This document shows, piece after piece, positions 1 through 18,489 of a DNA stretch of 33,548 nt (position 1 is its first letter; each line of letters opens with the position of its first letter). The notes under the pieces were generated by a model, which was not told the DNA's origin, ran no database searches, and was given only the letters and a program-made list of their open reading frames with translations. This stretch comes from Reclinomonas americana ATCC 50394 (Eukaryota > Jakobida > Jakobea > Jakobida). The translations under genes and the position numbers were made by a program. The stretch covers positions 19,105 through 52,652 of the forward strand of contig PS015707.1 in the NCBI GenBank assembly GCA_048213135.1. The letters are read 5' to 3'.

Positions 1-1
1 A

Positions 2-462
2 TCACGTGGTGGTGCGCTGTCGATGAACCTGACGGACACGGATCCGGTGGGCTTCACGGCTGTCAACTCTGTGTTTGGCAACAACCGCGCTGTTTTTCAG
101 TCTGCCTATGGCGGTCTGGTGGCGAGCGGTGCCGGCGGTGCTGTGTTCTTCCTCGGAGAAGGTTTCGTTCTCCTCCTTTGTGATTCACTCCCAGTCGTCT
201 CACTCGCGTCGACATGTACAGGACCGCGGTTGGACTTGCTTCAGCAAAACATCGATAGCCGCCTCCTCAACACGTGCACTTTCCAACCGAATTTTGCGGT
301 GTGGGGCCAGCAGATGGCCTCAGGTTGCGGAACTTTGGTCGCTTTGCTGCATTCTCTGGCTGTGAACCTCACTTCTCGCTCACACGCAGGTGCGTACGGA
401 GTGGTATCCACCTCGAGCACCCGTGACGGGCAAGGCAATATTCAGCTGCCATCCGGAAGGTT
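2..462 (+). CDS. PMP-like beta-helix adhesin, partial (both ends missing)
   Basis: Internal fragment of a secreted or surface adhesin-like protein. Three exons (2-161, 222-323, 390 to the gap at 463) join in phase across introns of 60 and 66 nt. The joined reading contains GGALS, FGNN, GGAVFF and FQPN, the GG[AV] and FxxN signatures of polymorphic outer membrane protein (PMP) repeats, which fold as a right-handed beta-helix. Intron 1 uses GTTTCG, and intron 2 uses the unusual donor GTTGCG found repeatedly in this window. The gene enters from the left edge and runs into an assembly gap, so start and stop are not seen. It faces the large - strand adhesin gene tail to tail; the two could be paralogues from a local duplication. 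Function as adhesin is inferred from the repeat type only. Confidence 0.7.
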
Positions 463-482
463 NNNNNNNNNNNNNNNNNNNN
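463..482. other. Assembly gap (20 N, probably a placeholder)
   Basis: Run of 20 N between the two convergent PMP-like genes. A round 20 N also occurs at 15569-15588, where VPS41 coding sequence is clearly missing, so the true size is probably unknown. The 3' end of the + strand gene, and possibly more of the - strand gene, lies here. Confidence 0.95.
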
Positions 483-501
483 GCTGCCACGAGGGGGCAT
501 G

Positions 502-9224
<8,723 letters not shown>

Positions 9225-9823
9225 GTGAGTGACGAGTCGCGCGCGTGTGAGTGTGTGACAGTGATGATTGTTCGCACAGAGTGCTCGCGACGANNNNNNN
9301 NNNNNNNNNNNNNNNNNNNNNNNNNNNNNNNNNNNNNNNNNNNNNNNNNNNNNNNNNNNNNNNNNNNNNNNNNNNNNNNNNNNNNNNNNNNNNNNNNNNN
9401 NNNNNNNNNNNNNNNNNNNNNNNNNNNNNNNNNNNNNNNNNNNNNNNNNNNNNNNNNNNNNNNNNNNNNNNNNNNNNNNNNNNNNNNNNNNNNNNNNNNN
9501 NNNNNNNNNNNNNNNNNNNNNNNNNNNNNNNNNNNNNNNNNNNNNNNNNNNNNNNNNNNNNNNNNNNNNNNNNNNNNNNNNNNNNNNNNNNNNNNNNNNN
9601 NNNNNNNNNNNNNNNNNNNNNNNNNNNNNNNNNNNNNNNNNNNNNNNNNNNNNNNNNNNNNNNNNNNNNNNNNNNNNNNNNNNNNNNNNNNNNNNNNNNN
9701 NNNNNNNNNNNNNNNNNNNNNNNNNNNNNNNNNNNNNNNNNNNNNNNNNNNNNNNNNNNNNNNNNNNNNNNNNNNNNNNNCGTTCGTTCGTACGTAACGA
9801 CGACACGACGACGACGACGACTA

Positions 9824-9901
<78 letters not shown>

Positions 9902-9951
9902 CCTCACTACCCTTCCCTCTCTTCCCTCTCCCTTCCCTCCTCCACACACAG
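9225..9951. other. Divergent intergenic region with 487-N gap (9294-9780)
   Basis: Lies between the start codon of the - strand adhesin (9224) and the first visible lectin exon (9952). The 487 N probably hide the lectin start codon, signal peptide and first intron, and the shared divergent promoter. On the left flank 9225-9293 is GTGA-rich, with no recognisable element. On the right flank, 9781-9825 is a CGA/CGT-rich stretch. It is followed by a 74-bp (AC)n tract at 9826-9899 and a pyrimidine tract ending in the acceptor CACACAG at 9951. Confidence 0.8.
9826..9899. repeat. (AC)n microsatellite, 74 bp
   Basis: Perfect AC repeat immediately upstream of a polypyrimidine tract and 3' splice site. 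It is probably within the first visible intron of the lectin gene. It sits next to an assembly gap, as do the CA tract at 15521-15568 and its gap. Confidence 0.97.
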
Positions 9952-11867
9952 GATAACACGCAGTTGGAGAAGGCCAGCATCATGCCACACCGATACGCCA
10001 TGTATCACGTGGACCCGTCGCACTCGGAAGCGCGTCTGCGCATTGTGGTCAAGTCGACGCGCGCTGACGATCGAGTGACGACCTTTGGCAAGTTCGGGTC
10101 GAGAGTGTATGCCTACAATCGCACGTACCAGGCGGTGTCGGAAGTTGCGCTCTCGCGCTCGGAGACAGCGATTGACATGCACAGCCTTAACTGCCTCTTC
10201 GTCTCGCGCAGATCTCGCCATGGGCGTTCCTTGTGCTTCCCGAGGACATGACGTGCGGTCCACCTACGTATGCAGGTGATTGGCGTGTGGTTGATCCTTG
10301 ACTGCAAGTGGTGGTGGTGCTGATCCGCATAATGTGGCAGCTGGTACGTGTCAGCGCCTGTATGTGAGCGTGATGGGCGACAACAAGTTTCCGGCCACCA
10401 GTGGAACGTCGGCGTACTCGGTGGTCATCATGTCTGGTGTGTGTGTGTGTGTGCGCGCGCTTGCGCGCCGAGGGTCATCTTGTGTGCTCACCTGTGTGCG
10501 CAGACTTTGATTTCAAGGATTTCTCGTGCCCCGACGACAACACTGGCGCGCACGACTGCACCAAGAGCGCGCTGGTGAAGGTCGGCGGTGCCACCACCGT
10601 GTTCGACCCGATTGTGAATCAGGCGGTTCTCCGACTTGTGGACGGGTCGTTGATGCCGACGTCGGCCAGGAAGAACCAGCTCGGTACGTTCTCCGTCAAC
10701 TTGACGACGTGCATATCACAGCCTGATGTGTCTCTCTACCAGGTGGCTGGTTCTACAAGAACCCGAAGCGTCTGATTGACTCCTTCGACACCATGTTCAA
10801 GTTCCGCATTCACACGCAGAGCGAGTGCAACGATCCGCAGGAGTTTCCTCACTGCCACGGCGGCGATGGCTTTGCCTTTGTCTTGTATGGCGGTGTGGTG
10901 CGTCACCGTTGTGGTCCTCATGCCGCACTTCGCCTTCATGATTTGAATGGGTGTTTTTGCTCCAGTCTGCCAGCGAGTTGCCGAGCGTGATCAAGAACTC
11001 TGGTTCCGCGCTCGGCTTCGCCTGCACGGATCCGCTCACCGGCTGCAAGACGGGCCTGCAGAAGAGTTTGGCCGTCGAGTTCGACACGTGGATCAACCAG
11101 GACAAGACGGATCCTGTGGCGGTGCGTGTGTGGGTGTGGGATTGCTCAAGTCGTTGTCTATTGTCAAGCTCACGCCTCTGTCGCTCCTGCAGGGTGTCCA
11201 CTATTACAAAAACGCCTCGGGCAAAACCGTCGACTCGTTCCGAGGGAACCACGTGGCGATCTTCTCGTCGGGTGAGAACCCCAACGGCAATCACCATTAC
11301 TTGTCGGTGAGTGTCCGCGTTGCACGCGCTGAGCATTCTCTCGCACTCTTATTCACCCTGCTTCGTGGCGCGTGCACAGCCTCCTCATCTGGGCACCACG
11401 TTATTCATTCCCGACTTGAGGTGTGTGAAGCAATCCAAATGTCATGGGCTCGAACTGCAAAACCTGACTCAACCATTCGCAGCGACGGACAGGTGCACAC
11501 GGTGGTGATTCAGTATTCCAAGTCCACTGCCCGTGTGGACGTGTATGTTGACGATCTCGATGTGCCAGCACTGGCGGCCGAGGTCATTTTCAGTTGCGTG
11601 TTCTTCTGCATCTTTGTTGTGTGTTCGCATGGATTGTCACCAACACTCGTGCGCACTCAAACAGAGGTGGACGAGGAGCAGCTGCGCACTGGTCGTGCGT
11701 TCATCGGCTTTGTTGGCTCCACCGGCAACACGTACCAGACCGTCGACATTCTCTCGTGGAGGTTCTGCCAGGCTGTCGGATGCGACAGTTGCGTCGTCGT
11801 CGTCGTCGTCGTGCCACTATGCAGCACGCACTCCCGCTTACAGGCCGTCTGTCTTGCAGTTTTCTAA
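9952..11867 (+). CDS. L-type (legume-type) lectin domain protein, 5' partial
   Basis: Ten exons join in phase: 9952-10134, 10212-10275, 10341-10436, 10504-10683, 10743-10897, 10966-11121, 11193-11306, 11380-11420, 11483-11582 and 11667-11867. They give about 429 residues. The first 190 or so residues are of unknown type. The C-terminal part is a legume-lectin-like beta-sandwich with GGDGFAFVLYGG, KSLAVEFDTWINQ (the Glu and Asp of the metal site), DGQVHTVVIQYS and FIGFVGSTG in the family order. L-type lectins bind glycans, usually in a Ca/Mn-dependent way. Extracellular or secretory-pathway location is likely, but the signal peptide is lost in the upstream gap. The end is uncertain. As modelled, it closes with a seven-valine run encoded by (GTC)n and a stop at 11867. 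An alternative last intron with donor GTTGCG inside this exon would give a different tail. Confidence 0.8.
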
Positions 11868-11914
11868 TCCCCACCTCCACTAAGAGTCGCGCTTCACTTG
11901 TATGCATTCCGCGC

Positions 11915-14900
11915 TCACCGCTGTAAGACCTTGTACACATCGCGATGATGGCACACATCCTCCTTCTGCGAGCAATAAAATACGGCCAATCCGTCATCCG
12001 GTCGTCTTGCACTGGACGCCGTCGAGCAGCCACAGTCCTCCCACGAACGCGACTCCACTGTTCCCCGCAGGCGAAACAACGATGAGTACGAGCTCACACG
12101 CACACACATTCGAGAAAACATAATCAACGCAACCCCGTTTGCCTCGTCGCAGCAGCATGTCGTATCTGGCGGCGAGACTGATCACGTCTTCTGACAGCAC
12201 CTTGTACGAGCCCTCCTGGAGCACCTTCTTCAGCGCCACGTCCGACACGATCTTGCGCAGCTTCTCTCGCAGGTTGGGGATTTTCATGCCCTCGGGGATC
12301 TGCTTGATCAACTCGACCGCATCCTGCACACACATACATCATCATTATCACCACCGCACGAGTTACCACTATTTTCTCGTTCAAATCACGCAACAAACTC
12401 GGTGCCGATGTGATCCAACAAGCTGGCAATGTGCTCCGGGTCCTTGACACTCAGCTGGATCAGGTCCTGCTTCAGACCGACGTCGTTGTGGTCCACCACA
12501 AACTCCACCGCCATCCGCACGTTGCGGAGCTTCTCCATAATCAAGTGCAACGCCTGCTTCAGGTTGCCCATGCGGCCAAGCACATACACCACCTCCTCGT
12601 TCCTTCCGTAGTGTCTGCGGCGCGAAAGAACGTGAGCAGTGGGGAGGAATAAACCAACCAGGATCAACAACGGTATCAACGGAACTCGCAGATGGCCAAC
12701 GCTCGGTCCAGCATGTAGTGGTCGCTGCGCTCCAAAAACTTGAGTAGCAATTTCTGTTCGCGGTCTTGCGGAGTATCGTACTTGCAGTACAGCTCAATCT
12801 GCATGGGGGTGAACAGACACTCTCTTTTGAGAAACAATAGCATCCCATTTAGAGGACTGGGAGGAACGCACCTGTCTCTCGTGGAACTGAGCGCCAGCTG
12901 CCCTATCCTTTTCAAACAGCGCATGCAAAAAGTAGTGCAGGTTCTCTTCCCGACCAATGGCCTCCAGTTGTGCCACCACCCGCTCCGGCTGCGACAAAGC
13001 ATGTCAGCGAAAATGCAAATGGACACACACGCGCAAACACACCACGGCGCGCGACTCAACCTTGATGCGATCGGCATTGGCAACAAACAACTCCACGGCC
13101 CGCTGCACATTAAATTCGAGCAACTCCTGCAGGCTGTCTTGCACTTCGTGGAACAAGTTGTTTTCGCGAATGTAGTCAAAGGCCGACTCCTTGCGGAGCT
13201 GTAGATACAGCTGTAGTGTCCGCGTCTGGTTACCTTGGCGTCGGTACCTGTGGCGTGCCACCGCACGTCAGTTTCTCTGCTCCACATAACAAAGCACACA
13301 CGGGCATCGGTGACGCAACAACTCCGCCAAGCCCTCCATCAATAGTTCACGCCCTCGACCTTCCGCAGTACGAATGGCGTCCTCGGCGGCCACAATCACC
13401 GTGTGCACGTTGTACAAATCGATTGGCCACGAAAACACGCGTTCCACAAAACGCTCCGGATCCAGAGCAATGAAACGCGACAACACCATCTCGTACACCT
13501 CGGCCGGCAACGCATCCTCTGGATTCACGTCGAACGGGATGTGCACGGCGATGGCCTGGCATACCGACGACGATGACAAGGTGTGAGACAAGTGCTATTC
13601 GTTTCCCCTCGACCCCTCTCGTAACGCACCGGTAGTTTGTTCTTCTGGTCAAACGTGTAAATCCACTTCTCCCACAGCGCCTTGTTGTTGCCAAAAAATC
13701 TCTTGCACTGCTCAGCCGCAAAGTCGTAGTCATCTGGGCACGCAAGTCAATTTTTCTTTTTCCACACATTTCGCATAGATGAGGACGCAACTGCTCTCCA
13801 TCAGAGACGTCAGGTAGCTCTCCGCCACCGTCACCAGCGTGTTGGGTGGCAGAATGGCAGCATTTTGCTGCGCACACTCCAGGGCCTTGGTGAACCTGCA
13901 CAAAACAACATGAGGCCACTGCCGACGGAGAAGGAAAAAAGGGTATGGAGGACTCAACTCGCTGCGGGTCACCAGCCACGTGATGTGGTCGTACATGGTC
14001 CGATTGCGCACGGCCACAATGTCGTGAGGTGAGACCACATAGTAGGTGGCCACCCCATTGACCACCACCCACTCCAACGAGTAATCGCGCCAGTCACATT
14101 CGTGGTGCCTGTGCAAGTGTGCGCGCGAGATGAGAATCAGTGCGCGGGGACAACGACGACGACGACGACAACCACTACTCACCCTCGCAGCGGCAACTCG
14201 TCCGTCAGGTGCTCCTCATTTCTCCTCGAAACGATGCGCACTTCGGGCTTGGCGCCGGTTTGTGCTACGGGATCGTCAGCCTGAAAGCAAATTGCGTGTC
14301 AATGATCTGCATCGACTGAGATTGTTCATGACAAACACCACCACACGCAACGGGCGCATCGTCTGATCTCGGGTACGCCACCAGCACCAGCCGGTCGGCG
14401 TCGAGTGGTCGGATGCCGCATACCGTGTAGTCCGTCATAAACCTGCAAGACACCAATGAGTGAGAATGCTGTAGGGACAGATAGCACAACAGAGGAGCAA
14501 CGCAACATGGAGGTGATTTCCATACACCGAGCGGGAAGACCCGAGTCTCGCTGCTCCTGCGTCGTATCCTACAGGGAAAGCACGAAAGCCGATGAGCAAG
14601 CTCGGAAGACCGATGGAGAAACACTGACTGGCCGTACCTTGACTTGTGCAATGGTGACCGTGTTGGCCCAGGCAATCAGCAACCGCACGCCCGTCTCCCA
14701 CACCAGACTGCACTGGTACAAGTCAGGTCGCAAGTTGCTGGCTGGCCTGTGAATGTTGGTGATCTTTTGGCCGAGCGACAAGTCGTGGACCTGCGGGTTT
14801 CCACCAGGTTTTCAGCAACGCACCCACCGACAATCTCTCTCACTCTCTCACTCACACGACCCACACACCTTGACACCCCGATCATTGGCCCAGGCGATCA

Positions 14901-15344
14901 GTGGTCCGCACCACGCCACGCGAGTGATGGTGCCCTCGTTCTGATACAACACCGTGTCTTTCGTCGAGAACCAACCTGCACAAACACACACGTTCAGCAC
15001 GGGGAAATGAGAGATGTGGCAAACAAGCCGCACTCACCCTTGGTCGAGAACACCAGCTTCTGCCCCGCTCCGCCCGACACAAACGGCTTGGAGTTGCGCA
15101 GCTTGTACGCCGGATCGAGCGCCACACACCGCAAGCCCTTCTCCTGCTGCGGAAACTCGGCGCTCTCCCGAGCAAACGTCGTCGTGATCACAACTCGCCC
15201 ATCATTGGCGCACGTCGCAATCCAGTCACCGCTGTCATCCGTCGACATGTCGTTCACCGGAATGCCCGAGTGTGGCTTGAATCGTCGCACTTCCTTCCCC
15301 TGATGGTCGTACACAATCACCTGTCCGCTGTGCAATCCAATGGC
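11915..15344 (-). CDS. VPS41: VPS41, HOPS complex subunit (5' partial)
   Basis: Orthologue of Vps41, the HOPS tethering subunit that drives fusion of late endosomes and AP-3 vesicles with the vacuole or lysosome. The first visible exon (15344-15038) carries WD40-type beta-propeller sequence (GLHSGQVIVYDHQGKEVRRF, NDMSTDDSGDWIATCANDG). It is followed by IAWANDRGVKV and LRPDLYQCSLVW, matching the propeller of animal VPS41. Later exons give the family motifs YYVVSPHDIVAV, WPIDLYNVHTVIV, VVYVLGRMGNLKQALHLIME (clathrin heavy-chain repeat) and IPEGMKIPNLREKLRKIV. The last exon (12057-11915) gives CGC…VFYC…CHHRDVY, a shortened RING-like tail that ends before the final Cys pair. Roughly 50-60 N-terminal residues expected for the family are absent, presumably in the gap at 15569-15588. 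It converges on the lectin gene with 47 bp between stop codons. Confidence 0.93.
11974..11979 (+). terminator. AATAAA polyadenylation signal, lectin gene
   Basis: AATAAA 107 bp past the lectin stop codon on the same strand. It lies inside the last coding exon of convergent VPS41, so the two transcripts probably overlap at their 3' ends. Confidence 0.5.
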
Positions 15345-15498
15345 CTGCAGTCATCAATGAGTGCGAGAGTGTGTGTGTGAGAGAGAGAGAGAGAGAGTGG
15401 GAGAGAGAGAGGAGGGAGGGAGTGAGTGAGTGTGTGTGGTTTGACAAAGGATGACGCGCTCAGATGCTCTTCTCTTTTCTCTCCCTTTTCTCTCCTCT

Positions 15499-15568
<70 letters not shown>

Positions 15569-15588
15569 NNNNNNNNNNNNNNNNNNNN
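15345..15588. repeat. Composite (GA)n/(TC)n/(AC)n repeat plus 20-N gap
   Basis: Upstream of the first visible VPS41 exon: a GA-rich tract at about 15379-15424, a CT-rich tract at about 15473-15520, (AC)n at 15521-15568, then 20 N (15569-15588). On the - strand this would be a pyrimidine-rich VPS41 intron leading to the acceptor at 15345. The missing VPS41 N-terminal exon and any promoter shared with the + strand 7TM-RGS gene must be within the gap. The remaining 15589-15648 shows no recognisable element. Confidence 0.85.
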
Positions 15589-15648
15589 AAAGACGGAGTC
15601 AATCGATCTGCACTCTGTTAGTCAGTAAGTGACTTTTGTGTTTGTGTG

Positions 15649-18397
15649 ATGTCTCTGAGTGCATCATGCGTGGCCATTCTGGAGGCACTTGCACGCGGAC
15701 ACAGTGAGCAACGCAATGATGTCTTTCTCGTCCTCAATGCCGTGTTTGCATGCGTCGGAGCAGTGCTTGTCGTTGTTTCGTCTGTGTCTCTCTCTCTCTC
15801 TCAGTGTCTGTCTGTCTCTCTCACACATGCACACAGCTGTTCTGGTTCGCGCGCAAGCTTCCTTATCTCAAAGCCCGCTCACCTCTGCTCTCAATGCTCA
15901 ATGGATTGCAGCTGATCATTGGAAATATGTTCTCGTTCAGTCAATACCCCTCTGCGCGCATGTTGTTGCACGCCCGCGCTCATGTCGCGTGTTTTTCATA
16001 GTGCTTTGGTGAACCTTTCATCGGTGCCGTGTATGGTTCTGTGGGCGGCGCCGTTCCTGGTCACGCCGATCTTTATCATTGGACAGGTGTTTCGCTGTGT
16101 GCGACTGATGCTCATCTTTCGGCGATCGGAGGCGCAGGCGAAGCGTGCGACACGCTCTTCTTCTTCGCGTAGGCGACGGCCTACGTTGGCGTCGAGGAAA
16201 GGGAACAAGTCACCGCGGGAGTCGAGCGACAGAAGGCGACGAACGCTGGTGGCGTTTGAGGTCGATACGCATAAGGACGAGCATGAGGAGGAGGAGGAGA
16301 TCTCGCAGGGGGTGTTGTCGTCGCCTTCCGGGGCGCGTAGTGAGGAGGAGATGCAGCCGTTGGCGGCCGATGTCGATGCGCAGTCGATGCTGTCGGTGGA
16401 GACGGCGGTGGAGACGGCCGATACGCTCGGTCGCTTTGCGTCGTCGTTTACGGGCGGGGACTCGCTCGACACGGAGAGTGTGGCGGGCGACACGACGCTG
16501 GTCGAGGCCAGCTCCCGCGATCGGCGGTTCAGCGAGGAGTACATGCTGCGGTGGTACTTTGCAGTCGTGGTGCTCATGCTCGTCATCTGGGTGGCCGTGG
16601 GACTGTCGGTGAGTGCACAGCAAGGAGCAAGTTGAGCTGGCGCTGGGCAATGACGGTGTGTCTCGTTGCAGGTGGCGAGCTCGTACCGCACGTCGCAGGC
16701 GCCGACCGAAGAATCGTGTCTGTGCGCCAATCTGGTGCGCTACTTTACTGTCGGCAGCTTCATGGTGGCGCTGGTGTTTGACGTGCTCCAGCTGTACATG
16801 GTTCGCCTTTGCTGTTGTCTGTCTCTCTCTCCAGAAGTGTGTATTCACCTCGTTTGATGCAGATCTACCTGTTGCGCGGCGTGCGCGACCAGTTCTCCAT
16901 CAACACAGAACTCAAAATCACCGTTGCGTGAGGGAATCTCTCTTGCCTCCTCTCCAAGTCCTCACCCGGCGTCCCCTCAGTGCCTGCTGGCATTCGTCAG
17001 CCTGATGCCACCCGTCGTGGTGTCGTTCACGACGGAATTCGGCGGCTCCGCGTACCAAGTGATTCAGCTGATTTTCAGTTTCATCCTTATCGAATCCATG
17101 CTGGTGGCCGTCATCCTGGTCCCGCTGGTACAGGCGTGGCGTGATTGGCGCGCCTCTGCGCATCTATCCTCTCGCTTCTTGGCAATTCGGCCAATGGAGC
17201 AGCATCTGTTGCCGGCCGACAACTTTGAGCATGTCATGTCGCAGACGCACGCGCGGCAGCTGTTCAAGCGGTACTTGGTGTCGGAATTCAGGTGCGATCG
17301 CATTGTGGGGGGAAGGCATGCTTCCATTTGCACTCACAATTGAATGTGCGTGTGTGCGTAGCGTGGAGAACATGGTGCGCTGCGTTGCTTGCCCCTTTTC
17401 GCTTTCCTCCCACCCACCCACTCACTCTTTGCGTGGTTATCAGCTGTTCTGGGAGGACGTGGAGAAACTGAAGGAGTACTTCCTTCGACATGTACTGTCG
17501 CATGCAGCTGATACGTCGCTCGTCGGCACCGATAGCAGCTCCGGACGCGTGTATCACGTCAACATGACCGACACCAGCGGCAGGTTTGCATGAGAAATGA
17601 GTGCGACCTTGTATTTCCTTCCTCACTCGCCCTGCTACAGTTCGAATCCAAACACGCCAAGAGGATCCGTGCGGCATCCGGTCGTGCTCTGCCGCATGGT
17701 GCGCGCATGTTTTCACATCCGCTCTTGCTCGCTGCGCACACTCTCCCTCACTCACTCCCTCCCCTTCTCCACCTCAGTGCGACAAATTATATCAGCGGTA
17801 CATTGCCTCTGGCGCCGAGAACGAACTCAATCTTCCCGGCTCAATCACGGGCGAGATCCGCGAGGCCTTCCTCAAACACCACCCCAATCCCTACGCCTTC
17901 ATGCTGGTCGACCGCTCCAATCGCCCACAATCGGTCGACAAGAGAATCACGCTGTACCCGACCGGCATCCCAGTGCCGGGCACCATCCTGCCACCCTCAA
18001 TGTCCTTCCTCGGCAGCGGCTCCAGTACCGGAAGCTCCATCACACAAGCGGCACTGGCGGCTGTCGTCTCCGCGGGCACCAATAGCGACGTGCCGGTGCC
18101 GACCAATTCCGTGGTCACCATCTTTGACTCGGCCCTCAACAGCGTTCTTTACACATTATGGTATTGTCGACGTGCTTGCTGCACGTCCTCTTCTCACTGT
18201 TCCTCACATGCTGCGTGCGTCATACAGTACCGACAGCTTCCGTCGCTTCGTGGCCTCACCCGACTTCCTGGCACACCTGCGCAGCGAAAGAGAAATCCTG
18301 GTCTGCCAACGTCGCCACCTCCGTTCTCGTGCGAATTTCTTCTCACCCTTCTTCTCTCGTGCTGCAGAGCCGCATCGTAGGCGCCCGCATGTTATAG
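15649..18397 (+). CDS. Seven-transmembrane RGS protein (7TM-RGS)
   Basis: Twelve exons in perfect phase give 676 aa: 15649-15783, 15837-15928, 16002-16608, 16672-16800, 16863-16922, 16981-17291, 17362-17374, 17444-17583, 17641-17698, 17778-18160, 18228-18300 and 18368-18397. Seven hydrophobic segments fit an N-terminal 7TM: VFLVLNAVFACVGAVLVVV, LLSMLNGLQLIIGN, VLWAAPFLVTPIFIIGQVF, YFAVVVLMLVIWVAVGL, LVRYFTVGSFMVALVF, CLLAFVSLMPPVVVSF and IQLIFSFILIESMLVAVI. After TM1 comes a FW…LKARSPLL segment. About 140 charged, Ser-rich and acidic residues separate TM3 and TM4. The RGS domain spans about residues 422-668 (NFEHVMSQTHARQLFKRYL, SEFSVENMLFWEDVEKLKEY, CDKLYQRYI, FDSALNSVLYTLCTDSFRRF), with extra sequence inserted before FDSAL. 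RGS domains accelerate GTP hydrolysis on G-alpha. The architecture matches plant AtRGS1. A 13-nt microexon encodes SVENM. Confidence 0.92.
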
Positions 18398-18436
18398 TAG
18401 CACTCTTACGCACGTAAGCCCCAAGCCCAACTTAAT

Positions 18437-18442
18437 AATAAA
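18437..18442 (+). terminator. AATAAA polyadenylation signal, 7TM-RGS gene
   Basis: AATAAA 40 bp past the 7TM-RGS stop codon and 48 bp before the next start codon. Only 92 bp separate the two coding regions. Confidence 0.75.
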
Positions 18443-18489
18443 TATGTTTAACATCGCGTCCTCCTGATCCTCCCTACTCGTCACTTGCA

